A stretch of 7,924 bases of DNA. Source: DATKMG01 sp035541995 (GTDB lineage Bacteria; Acidobacteriota; Terriglobia; Versatilivoradales; Versatilivoraceae). The notes under the pieces were generated by a model. The model worked only from the letters and a program-made list of their open reading frames with translations. It was not told the DNA's origin and searched no databases. The DNA is taken from NCBI GenBank assembly GCA_035541995.1, contig DATKMG010000426.1, forward strand, positions 1 to 7,924, in the 5' to 3' direction. Of the stretch, positions 1 through 6,207 are shown in pieces. A program made the translations under genes and the position numbers. How positions within the stretch are numbered: position 1 is the first letter of the stretch; each line of letters opens with the position of its first letter.

Positions 1-308
1 GACGGTAATGGGTCACGGCTGAAGTGAGGCGAAGGGCCAGGAAGAAACGAAACCCGAGAATGCAGGCATAGATCGACTCGCCGGGGCGGCATCGCCTGAG
101 CCACCCACTGAAGTGGGACCCCGCAAAACCTCCTCCGGGTGCCCCCTAACAGCAGCTCCCGCACTCCGTCGCGGCGGTTGCCCGGTTCAATCTGATCTCC
201 GTGAGACCGCCAAGCACATTCGGTGGAAATCGGCCACGCTGAGCTCAGCCCTTCAGCGTTTTCATCGGATGCAGAATGCCACAGTGACGGAGGAGGCACC
301 CTTCCAAG
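1..308. other. gene-free left edge with small inverted repeats
   Basis: I see no credible gene here. Forward frames are interrupted early, and the one open stretch (113-325) has low-complexity composition, no ribosome binding site and overlaps the end of the leftward gene. A short reverse-strand frame is open to the left edge from about position 92 but has nothing recognisable. Small hairpins are visible: GGCG/CGCC at 85-96, CCCAC/GTGGG with a TGAA loop at 104-117, and a larger dyad at 236-259 listed separately. The region may hold the 3' flank of a gene outside the window. Confidence 0.5.
236..262 (+). terminator. weak candidate terminator / nested dyad
   Basis: ACGCTGA (236-242) pairs with TCAGCGT (253-259) across a 10-base loop, and TTTT follows on the plus strand (259-262, partly in the stem). 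Overlapping it, GCTGAGCTCAGC (238-249) is a perfect 12-base palindrome, so the two structures compete. The T-run lies on the plus-strand side, so it would serve a rightward transcript entering from outside the window, not the leftward gene that ends at 309. The T-tract is short, so termination is only a possibility. Confidence 0.25.
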
Positions 309-1409
309 CTATTCCACGATCTTGACTTCGGCCTCAAACTTGCGGTATCTCTTAAATTCGATGAGGTTTTTGGCCTGAAAATTCACGGCCCCTTCCACCA
401 GCAACATTTCTGCGCGGACAGGCAGCCAATATTTCCGGCCTGCAATTTCTTGAAGATCATAGTCGATGGTTTTCTCGGCCCGCGTGATCGGGAAGCCTTC
501 CGGGATATTGATTGATTTCTCTTCCAGGCGGACCACATTGAACGATTCCGGATCAATCCAACACCGGCCCCGGTAGGCAGTTACAATCGTCCGCTCGTTG
601 TTATAAGAGATGGTACTGCTGGAGGTTTCCCTCGGAACCTGGTAGCTGATCCTCACGGTCTCGCGGCCATTGGATTGATCTGCACCTTCCAGGCGGAAAG
701 AAGCATTGCTCTTCGGATCAAACAGCATCCGCAAAGAAGAACCGAACTCCCCTGTTGACCAGGAGCCCTTCAAACTCTCGAGGCTCGTCGTCGTCGGCCG
801 GTTGGCCACCGAGATGATCTTATAGTTTTCTTTCTTTTCAAAATAAGTCAGATCAGCGACGAAGTTGTCCGCCTGGCGCCAGCCCCCGGGGGTCACCCGT
901 TCAGAACGGGATGTAATCTGAGTACAAATGAAATTGGGCAGGTCGTCCGTGTAAGCCATGGCCTTGGCTCGGGTTGCTTCGAGGAATTGAGGCCACGTAT
1001 GTTCATCAGGGATCGTGGATGAATGGACGGCAGAGGGGGCAGACGCGTTTGTCCCTGGGGAATTGAGCTGGGCTTCCTGGGTCTTCAAGGGGGTAGGAGA
1101 AAAATCTTTACCCTGGTCTCGCAGTTTCCTGAGAGCCTGACCAATAGCCGGATCGGCTTCACGGGTTTCCAGTTCCAGCAGAAAAATGTCGGAGACCGAA
1201 AAGCCCACTCCTCGTTCATGAATCAAATCCACCACCCGGCTGGCTGGGATTTCTCCGAGCTTGCAGGAAGTGGCTAATGCCAAAATGTCTTCCTCGCTCA
1301 GGGGAGTCTTTGTGGTCTCCTGAGGAGCCGCCGGCTTGGTAAATACGCCCAAGGAAAGCAAGAGAAAAATGAGAAAACACCGCAATCTACAATGGATTTG
1401 TCTCATCAT
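309..1409 (-). CDS. secreted hypothetical protein, acidobacterial type
   Basis: Function is unknown. The protein (366 aa from the chosen start) opens with an arginine-containing n-region and a hydrophobic core (CFLIFLLLSLGVF), a clear Sec signal peptide without a lipobox cysteine, so it should be periplasmic or secreted. After it comes a helical module (about residues 37-97, starting LSEEDILALA) with the pattern 'V.DLI.ERGV.F..S', a layout I associate with many acidobacterial exported proteins. A Ser/Thr/Pro-rich linker follows, then a C-terminal beta-rich domain (about 135-366) starting near DLPNFICTQ and containing the CWIDPESFNVVRLEE segment, reminiscent of LolA/outer-membrane-lipoprotein-sorting folds. 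I chose ATG at 1409 because AAGGGGG sits just upstream at good spacing; an in-frame ATG at 1430 would give 373 aa but lacks a ribosome binding site. The gene is divergent from the glycan-related genes and need not share their role. Confidence 0.8.
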   Translation of the reverse strand: MMRQIHCRLRCFLIFLLLSLGVFTKPAAPQETTKTPLSEEDILALATSCKLGEIPASRVVDLIHERGVGFSVSDIFLLELETREADPAIGQALRKLRDQGKDFSPTPLKTQEAQLNSPGTNASAPSAVHSSTIPDEHTWPQFLEATRAKAMAYTDDLPNFICTQITSRSERVTPGGWRQADNFVADLTYFEKKENYKIISVANRPTTTSLESLKGSWSTGEFGSSLRMLFDPKSNASFRLEGADQSNGRETVRISYQVPRETSSSTISYNNERTIVTAYRGRCWIDPESFNVVRLEEKSINIPEGFPITRAEKTIDYDLQEIAGRKYWLPVRAEMLLVEGAVNFQAKNLIEFKRYRKFEAEVKIVE

Positions 1410-1451
1410 AACCGCCCCCTTGCCCCCCATTCAAATCACATCATCCTATCT

Positions 1452-1480
1452 AGTTTAGAAGCAGATTTGGCTCTGGTAAA
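1452..1480 (-). promoter_or_regulatory. candidate sigma70-type promoter for leftward gene
   Basis: Reading the minus strand, TTTACC (1480-1475, 4/6 match to TTGACA) is separated by exactly 17 bases from TAAACT (1457-1452, 4/6 match to TATAAT). Transcription would start around 1445, about 35 bases before the ATG at 1409. Placement and spacing are good but both boxes are imperfect. On the plus strand of the same gap, TATCAT at 1549-1554 (5/6) is the best -10-like box for the rightward gene, but it has no acceptable -35 partner. Confidence 0.35.
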
Positions 1481-1571
1481 GCAAGAAGTGGGGTCCAGGG
1501 AAACGTTATTCTATTTGAAAGGAGGGGCTCTGCCGGCGAAAAAACGGTTATCATACTAGGCCGGAATGATT

Positions 1572-1580
1572 GAGGGAGGA
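1572..1580 (+). promoter_or_regulatory. ribosome binding site deciding start of SUMF1-hydrolase gene
   Basis: GAGGGAGGA is a near-ideal Shine-Dalgarno sequence ending 4 bases before ATG 1585. It overlaps the alternative TTG start at 1570, which argues against that upstream start. Confidence 0.75.
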
Positions 1581-1584
1581 CAAG

Positions 1585-3438
1585 ATGAGCCCGTACAGTC
1601 AAATTGTTATTCTGTCGTTGCTGGTGGGAGTGGGAGGAGAGGCCCATTCTGAAGACAACCTCCGTTCCTTCTCGGCTACATCCTATGAGATCACCGATTC
1701 CATCACAGGTTTGAAGGTCAAGGTAAAATTGAGTGGCTTCGCTTTGTCCAGGACCGAGATCACACAACGAGAGTTCTCCGCCGTCATGAACTACAATCCA
1801 TCTTTCCACGCTGGTGAAGAGTACCCTGTCGAGAATGTGAGTTGGTGGGAGACCATTCGCTATTGCAATCTTCGCAGCCTCAAGGAGGGATTACTGCCTT
1901 GCTATAACTTAGCGACCGGGGAGTGTGATTTTTCGAGAAACGGCTATCGGCTCCCCACAGACGCAGAATGGAGCTACGCGTACGGGGAACATCCGTGTTA
2001 CGATTCCCAGACCCTCCATCAATACTGCAACATCGGATCGACAAATACCCAAAGCCTCTCCATGCTTTCCAATGCGCTCCGGGAGACAGGCACACGCAAG
2101 GTCGGTAGCTACCCTCCCAATGCCTCCGGTCTCTACGATATGCTGGGCAATGTCTGGGAATGGTGCCATGATTACCACACTCCCGTCAGCAATGCTCCCA
2201 GCTCTCTGACGGATCCCAGTGGCCCTTCGCACGGAGTGGCTCGAATTGTTCGCGGCGGATCCTTTATCAGTACGGTCACGAGCTGGAACGAAAAGAAGGC
2301 TTATCGATCTTCTCTCTCGCCCGATTACAGAAGCCGCTTCACCGGCTTCCGGGTCTGCAGGAGTTTGAAACCACCTGAAAAGAAGCAACCCCAGATGGAC
2401 GAGACTGAATGGTTTGTGCCTTTTAACCGTGCTCCGCAGGGATTCACGGATACACGTGGGAATCTGGCCTCCCTGCTCGTCACCCTTCAAGGAGAGATAA
2501 TTTCGAGTGTGCCTCAGTGGTCCAAACAGCGAGCTGCTTTGAAAGAGAAATGGGCTAAGCTCTTAGGCTCTCCATCAATCAAACCTCCGGAACCCCGGGT
2601 TCAGACCATTGAGACTTTCAAGGAGGACTGTTATACAGGAAAGCTCATGTACCTGCAGGTAGAGCCTGACTTCTGGGAGAAGATGCTGCTGATGCTTCCC
2701 GACAAGCCGCTTACCCAGCCCACTCCGGTCGTGATCGTTCCTTACTACGACGTGGATACGCCGGCTGGGAAGAACCTGGGAGGCAGGAGCTTCACACCGA
2801 TGAGTGTGCGCTCCTTTGCTTATTTCATGGTTCAACGAGGATACATCGCCGTGGCTATCCGCTGGTTTGGGGAAAGCTACGGGGAGAGTTATGACGAGGC
2901 CGTCTCGAATCTGATCTTGCGGCATCCCGGATGCAGCGGGTTGGGCAAATGGGTGTGGGATTCACAGAGACTGGTGGACTACTTGTATTCATTGCCCGAA
3001 GTGGATCACCGCCAGATCGGAATCATCGGGCATTCACTCGGCGCAAAAATGGCTTTGTACGCCGCTGCCATGGACGAACGGATCACCGTTGCAGTTTTCT
3101 CGGAAGGCGGAATCGGGTTCAGCTTTTCGAACTACGACGATTACTGGTACTTCAGCGATGCCATCCACACTTGGGATAAATCGATCGATCAACATGAGCT
3201 CCTGGGGCTTATTGCGCCCCGTCCTTTCCTGCTGATCGGCGGAGATGAATACGACACCAGCAAGAGTTGGTATTATATTAACGCTGCCAGGGAAGTTTAT
3301 CGCTTGCTGGGTAGACCCAGGAACATTGGCTACTTCAACCATCATAACGGGCACACACCTACGACCGAAGCTGTGGAACGCTCCATTGACTGGCTGGACC
3401 ATTTTTTAACTATGGGCCCGAGCACACGCTGGAATTAA
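1585..3438 (+). CDS. exported SUMF1-domain / alpha-beta hydrolase fusion
   Basis: This 617-aa protein has three parts. Residues 1-22 form a signal peptide, likely cut after AHS. Residues about 50-260 are a SUMF1/FGE-sulfatase-fold domain with its landmarks in order: RTEITQREF, RLPTDAEW (122-129), GNVWEWC (188-194), RGGSF (223-227) and GFRVC (254-258). The cysteine pair that makes formylglycine in true FGE, normally just after RGGSW, is absent, so sulfatase activation is unlikely. Residues about 300-610 are an alpha/beta hydrolase resembling acetyl-xylan-esterase/dienelactone-hydrolase-like enzymes: nucleophile elbow GHSLG with Ser484, IAPRPFLLIGGDE with probable acid Asp554, and NGHTP with probable His590. 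I infer ester hydrolysis on an extracytoplasmic glycan. The ATG at 1585 is preferred over an in-frame TTG at 1570 because GGAGGA (1575-1580) lies 4 bases upstream. It is followed after 96 bases by a GH20-like gene, perhaps in one transcription unit. Confidence 0.88.
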   Translation: MSPYSQIVILSLLVGVGGEAHSEDNLRSFSATSYEITDSITGLKVKVKLSGFALSRTEITQREFSAVMNYNPSFHAGEEYPVENVSWWETIRYCNLRSLKEGLLPCYNLATGECDFSRNGYRLPTDAEWSYAYGEHPCYDSQTLHQYCNIGSTNTQSLSMLSNALRETGTRKVGSYPPNASGLYDMLGNVWEWCHDYHTPVSNAPSSLTDPSGPSHGVARIVRGGSFISTVTSWNEKKAYRSSLSPDYRSRFTGFRVCRSLKPPEKKQPQMDETEWFVPFNRAPQGFTDTRGNLASLLVTLQGEIISSVPQWSKQRAALKEKWAKLLGSPSIKPPEPRVQTIETFKEDCYTGKLMYLQVEPDFWEKMLLMLPDKPLTQPTPVVIVPYYDVDTPAGKNLGGRSFTPMSVRSFAYFMVQRGYIAVAIRWFGESYGESYDEAVSNLILRHPGCSGLGKWVWDSQRLVDYLYSLPEVDHRQIGIIGHSLGAKMALYAAAMDERITVAVFSEGGIGFSFSNYDDYWYFSDAIHTWDKSIDQHELLGLIAPRPFLLIGGDEYDTSKSWYYINAAREVYRLLGRPRNIGYFNHHNGHTPTTEAVERSIDWLDHFLTMGPSTRWN

Positions 3439-3463
3439 ACGCGGGTTTTCTAGTACTGTACGC

Positions 3464-3497
3464 GAGGCCGTGGTACTGGCCTCTGCTGGGAGGCCGG
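3464..3497 (+). promoter_or_regulatory. mutually exclusive hairpins in leader of GH20-like gene
   Basis: Three segments alternate: GAGGCC (3464-3469), GGCCTC (3478-3483) and GAGGCC (3490-3495). The middle one can pair with either neighbour. Pairing 1:2 gives a 6-bp stem with an 8-base loop; pairing 2:3 can extend to 8 bp (3476-3483 with 3490-3497, including one T-G pair) with a 6-base TGCTGG loop, followed by GGTTTAT. It lies between the stop of the hydrolase gene and the ribosome binding site of the GH20-like gene. It could act as a weak terminator, an attenuator or an RNA-processing/stability element; the T-tract is too poor to call an intrinsic terminator with confidence. Confidence 0.4.
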
Positions 3498-3534
3498 GGT
3501 TTATAGATTGGCTCTATACAGAAAGGACTCATCG

Positions 3535-5910
3535 ATGAGCAATTTCAAATCGTCCAAGCAGCAGCTCAGCAAAGAACTCGCATTGGCTTTTCTCATGATG
3601 GTATCGACCCCTCTCATCAAGGCTGAGACCTTGTCGCCTCTCAGCGCCAGGGGATACAACGTCCTTCCCGTTCCCCAGAAGGTCGTGTTGGGATCACAAG
3701 ATTTCACCCTTGCAGACGGGTGGCAGCTCGTGCTGGGATCAGGAATCATCGTGGACGAGGTATCTGTAGAATCTTTAAAGGAAAAATTGGCGGAGCGATT
3801 CCACTTGGGCTTAACAGAGAGCAAAACGGCTCGAGGAGTCGGTGGAATCATTCGACTAACCGTGGCGCCCGGGTCAGTTGAGATCGGCGAAGCAACAGAT
3901 AGAAAGAAGGAAGGGTTGGCCAGGCAGGCTTACCGTTTAAGTCTTAAGCCGAGGGAGATCAGCCTGACAGCCAATGCAGCCCCTGGGCTCTTTTATGGCG
4001 TCCAGACTCTTGTCCAACTGATTCATCCCCAAGGCGGCCGTTTGCTGCTCCCGGAAGGCGAAATCACAGATTGGCCCGACCTGGAGATGCGCATCATCTA
4101 TTGGGACGATGCTCATCACCTCGAGCCTCTGCCCATCTTGAAGCAGGCACTACGCCAGGCATCGTTTTACAAAATCAACGGATTCGCCATCAAACTCGAA
4201 GGACATTTCCAGTACAAGAATGCTGCCCCACTTGTCGAACCCTATGCGCTTTCTCCCGTTGAGCTGCAGGAACTCACCGATTACGGGCTGAGATACCATG
4301 TCCAGGTTATCCCCTATCTGGACGGACCCGCTCACATTGCCTTCATCCTCAAGCATCCGGAATATGCCGGTCTGCGCGAATTCCCTGAAAGCAACTACGA
4401 GGCTTGCATCACTAACCCGGACACGTACAAGCTGTATTTTGGAATGTTCGATGACTTGCTCGATGCCAACAAGGGTGGGAAATACTTCGTCCTCTCGACC
4501 GATGAGCCTTACTACGTGGGTCTCGCCAAAAACGGTCAGTGCAACGAAGTAGACCGGGCCAAGGAGCTGGGCAGTGTCGGCAAAGTGCTGGCGGAGTTCG
4601 TGACCAAAACCTCGAATTACCTTCACGAACGGGGCCGCACAGTGCTCTTTTGGGGTGAGTATCCCTTGAAGCCCCCGGACATTGACTCGCTCCCCTCCCA
4701 TCTTGTCAATTCGGAGGTCTATGGTCCGGAGTTCGACCCGGTATTCAAGGCCCACGGAATCCGGCAGATGATTTTTACCTCCACCGTGGGCTGGAAGGAG
4801 TTTTTCTTTTCTAACTACTACTTATTGCCGGCCGCCGATCATCTGCCAGGGTCGTCTGGAGGCGCTTACGAACCAGTCCGGGAAGGGCCCGGCTACGTGG
4901 GACAAATGCTCGATACTATCGAAAAAAACCCGGCGCGAAAGAACGCTGACTTGATGGGCACATTCGTGGCCGGTTGGGCCGACACAGGGATCCATCCGGA
5001 AGTAATGTGGTTGGGTTATGCCACAGCCTCGGCGGCCGGCTGGCGCCCCAAAGCTGCCAGCGAGCAGGAACTGATCAATTCCTTCTTCCCCCTGTTCTAT
5101 GGGCTCGGTGCCACAAAAATGGGTCGCGTCTACCAACTTATGAGCGAACAGGGACAATTCTGGAAGGAAAGCTGGGAAGCCCTAGCCTCTGCTGCGCGGA
5201 CGCCGATCTGGGGCGATTGGGATCGCATCAACAACCCGCCGCAGCCGGCCGAAGACCAGACCCTGCCGCTTCCTCCGGTACCGTCGAATGAGGTTTTGAC
5301 GTTGAGTTATGACTGGGCGGGGATGAATGAACGGCGCCTGCAATTGGCTGGCCGGTTCCTGGCTGAGAACGATGAATTACTGGACCTGCTACATGAGAAT
5401 ATGGGCAGTGTGGAGTTCAACCGGTATAACCTGGAACTCTACATCGGGATTGCTCAACTTTATCGCCAGAACGTCGAGATGCTCATAGATCTCGGGCGCA
5501 TCAATACTGCCTTGCAGGCTGCTCAGGCAGCAGCGGCCAAGCCTGATCCCAAGCAGGCAGTTGCTGCAGTCGACCGGGCACTCGACCTCGCGGAACACAT
5601 CTGGAAAGAAAGGAACCGGGCCTATGCCAATGCCGTTACCACCTGGTACAAGAGCTGGTATCCTCGTGTGGCCGAAGCGAACGGCCGTCGTTTCCTCGAC
5701 AAAGTGGATGACGTCAAGGACCACCTCCCCGTCCGAACGGTGGATATGACTTACCTCATCTACCGACAACTCCTCTACCCGTTCGGGGAATGGGCGACAA
5801 GCGTTCAAGCGGTTCGCAACCGGTATGCCGAAGCCCATCAACTGCCGACTCGAACTGGCGCCTGGGACTGGAAGGACACATCTGTCGCTGTAGAACCCGG
5901 AGGGTTCTGA
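3535..5910 (+). CDS. exported GH20-like beta-N-acetylhexosaminidase (paralogue A)
   Basis: Complete 791-aa protein, likely hydrolysing terminal beta-linked N-acetylhexosamines outside the cytoplasm. Residues 1-30 are a signal peptide (cut after IKA). Residues about 41-171 match the GH20 N-terminal domain (YNVLPVPQKV start, LFYGVQTLVQL end). A TIM barrel spans about 180-535: Arg186 with Asp191 (the R-x4-D substrate-binding strand), YKING, IPYLDGPAH (family pattern IPE-D-PGH), the catalytic pair Asp323-Glu324 in LSTDE, Trp373 and the late GWAD (Trp481, Asp483). In GH20 enzymes the Asp orients the substrate acetamido group and the Glu is the acid/base. Residues about 586-760 form a mostly helical C-terminal domain. 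Oddities: S-T-D-E replaces G-G-D-E, the His four residues before the Asp is Val319, and the usual H-L-T/S-D strand is replaced by KLEGH. ATG 3535 is chosen because AAAGGA (3522-3527) lies 7 bases upstream and gives a proper signal peptide; an in-frame TTG at 3508 is rejected. A paralogue follows downstream. Confidence 0.87.
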   Translation: MSNFKSSKQQLSKELALAFLMMVSTPLIKAETLSPLSARGYNVLPVPQKVVLGSQDFTLADGWQLVLGSGIIVDEVSVESLKEKLAERFHLGLTESKTARGVGGIIRLTVAPGSVEIGEATDRKKEGLARQAYRLSLKPREISLTANAAPGLFYGVQTLVQLIHPQGGRLLLPEGEITDWPDLEMRIIYWDDAHHLEPLPILKQALRQASFYKINGFAIKLEGHFQYKNAAPLVEPYALSPVELQELTDYGLRYHVQVIPYLDGPAHIAFILKHPEYAGLREFPESNYEACITNPDTYKLYFGMFDDLLDANKGGKYFVLSTDEPYYVGLAKNGQCNEVDRAKELGSVGKVLAEFVTKTSNYLHERGRTVLFWGEYPLKPPDIDSLPSHLVNSEVYGPEFDPVFKAHGIRQMIFTSTVGWKEFFFSNYYLLPAADHLPGSSGGAYEPVREGPGYVGQMLDTIEKNPARKNADLMGTFVAGWADTGIHPEVMWLGYATASAAGWRPKAASEQELINSFFPLFYGLGATKMGRVYQLMSEQGQFWKESWEALASAARTPIWGDWDRINNPPQPAEDQTLPLPPVPSNEVLTLSYDWAGMNERRLQLAGRFLAENDELLDLLHENMGSVEFNRYNLELYIGIAQLYRQNVEMLIDLGRINTALQAAQAAAAKPDPKQAVAAVDRALDLAEHIWKERNRAYANAVTTWYKSWYPRVAEANGRRFLDKVDDVKDHLPVRTVDMTYLIYRQLLYPFGEWATSVQAVRNRYAEAHQLPTRTGAWDWKDTSVAVEPGGF
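5892..5908 (+). other. hairpin spanning the stop codon of paralogue A
   Basis: AGAACCC (5892-5898) pairs perfectly with GGGTTCT (5902-5908) around a GGA loop; the last paired base is the first base of the TGA stop (5908-5910). No T-run follows, so it is not a standard intrinsic terminator. It could stabilise the mRNA 3' end or mark a processing point, or be a chance product of the Glu-Pro-Gly-Gly-Phe codons. Confidence 0.3.
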
Positions 5911-6072
5911 GAGATTAGGCGGTGGTTGAGCGACGGGATACCACCGGTTCTCGAACGCTAAGAAAGTTCCAATCCGGAGGGGTTACCCCGGAAGGGTGTC
6001 AGCATTCAACGCCACCGCCAACGACGTCCTCAATCAATTACGGCGAGTGGGTAAGGTCCTGGTGGGACCTCA

Positions 6073-6106
6073 AATCCATTTTTGCCGACGTACGTCACTT
6101 TGGATT
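6073..6106. promoter_or_regulatory. nested dyad with perfect palindrome GACGTACGTC, candidate operator
   Basis: GACGTACGTC at 6087-6096 is a perfect 10-base palindrome. It is flanked by AATCCA (6073-6078) and TGGATT (6101-6106), which are inverted copies of each other, almost centred on the same point. It lies about 110-135 bases before the start of the second GH20-like gene. The arrangement fits a dimer-binding operator or a cruciform/hairpin, but no known regulator family is identified and the flanking arms are off-centre by 2 bases. Confidence 0.3.
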
Positions 6107-6196
6107 GCACCCACCGGGTTGGGCTCCCTGTCAAACAGAGGCGGTTAGCTGTAAGTTACTCGGCACGGGGAAACCGAAATTCAAATGGTGAACAGA

Positions 6197-6202
6197 AGGG
6201 GG
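6197..6202 (+). promoter_or_regulatory. ribosome binding site of GH20-like paralogue B
   Basis: AGGGGG, within the purine run AAGGGGGAG (6196-6204), ends 5 bases before ATG 6208. The protein that follows begins with a signal peptide, which supports this start. Confidence 0.65.
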
Positions 6203-6207
6203 AGAAT

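Larger units (their letters stand above)
5911..6207. other. 297-base spacer between the two GH20-like genes
   Basis: I see no convincing gene. An open frame at 5922-6191 (GTG start) and another open from about 5930 to 6150 have no good ribosome binding site, no recognisable motifs and Pro/Ser/Trp-heavy composition. The spacer contains several dyads: GGTGGT/ACCACC (5921-5926 with 5940-5945), GGGG/CCCC (5979-5989), CTGT/ACAG (6128-6138) and the nested palindrome at 6073-6106 listed separately. No convincing -35/-10 pair or T-rich terminator was found, so whether the two genes are co-transcribed is open. Confidence 0.5.

Noticed and set aside
113..325. Forward open frame of 70 codons near the left edge
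   Set aside because: It has no ribosome binding site and no recognisable motif. Its composition looks random and its end overlaps the well-supported leftward gene.
1515..1554. Rightward sigma70 promoter TTGAAA ... TATCAT
   Set aside because: The boxes are separated by 28 bases, far from the usual 16-18, and neither has a better partner.
1585..2375. True formylglycine-generating enzyme (sulfatase maturation)
   Set aside because: The cysteine pair after RGGS[WF] is missing and no sulfatase gene is seen in the window.
1909..2490. Reverse-strand open frame of 193 codons inside the SUMF1-hydrolase gene
   Set aside because: It lies wholly within the SUMF1 coding region, whose forward frame shows ordered family motifs. 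It is a shadow frame.
3508..3534. Upstream TTG start for paralogue A
   Set aside because: It has no suitable ribosome binding site and would add nine residues before the signal peptide. ATG 3535 has AAAGGA at good spacing.
4150..4755. Reverse-strand open frame of 201 codons inside paralogue A
   Set aside because: It lies opposite the GH20 barrel, which carries the catalytic motifs, and its translation has no family features. A similar shadow (6727-7062) lies at the matching place in paralogue B, showing that it follows from the forward protein sequence.
5922..6191. Forward open frame of 89 codons between the two GH20-like genes
   Set aside because: It has a GTG start without a Shine-Dalgarno sequence, Pro/Ser/Trp-rich unlikely composition and no homology I can recognise. 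An alternative frame in the same stretch was equally unconvincing.
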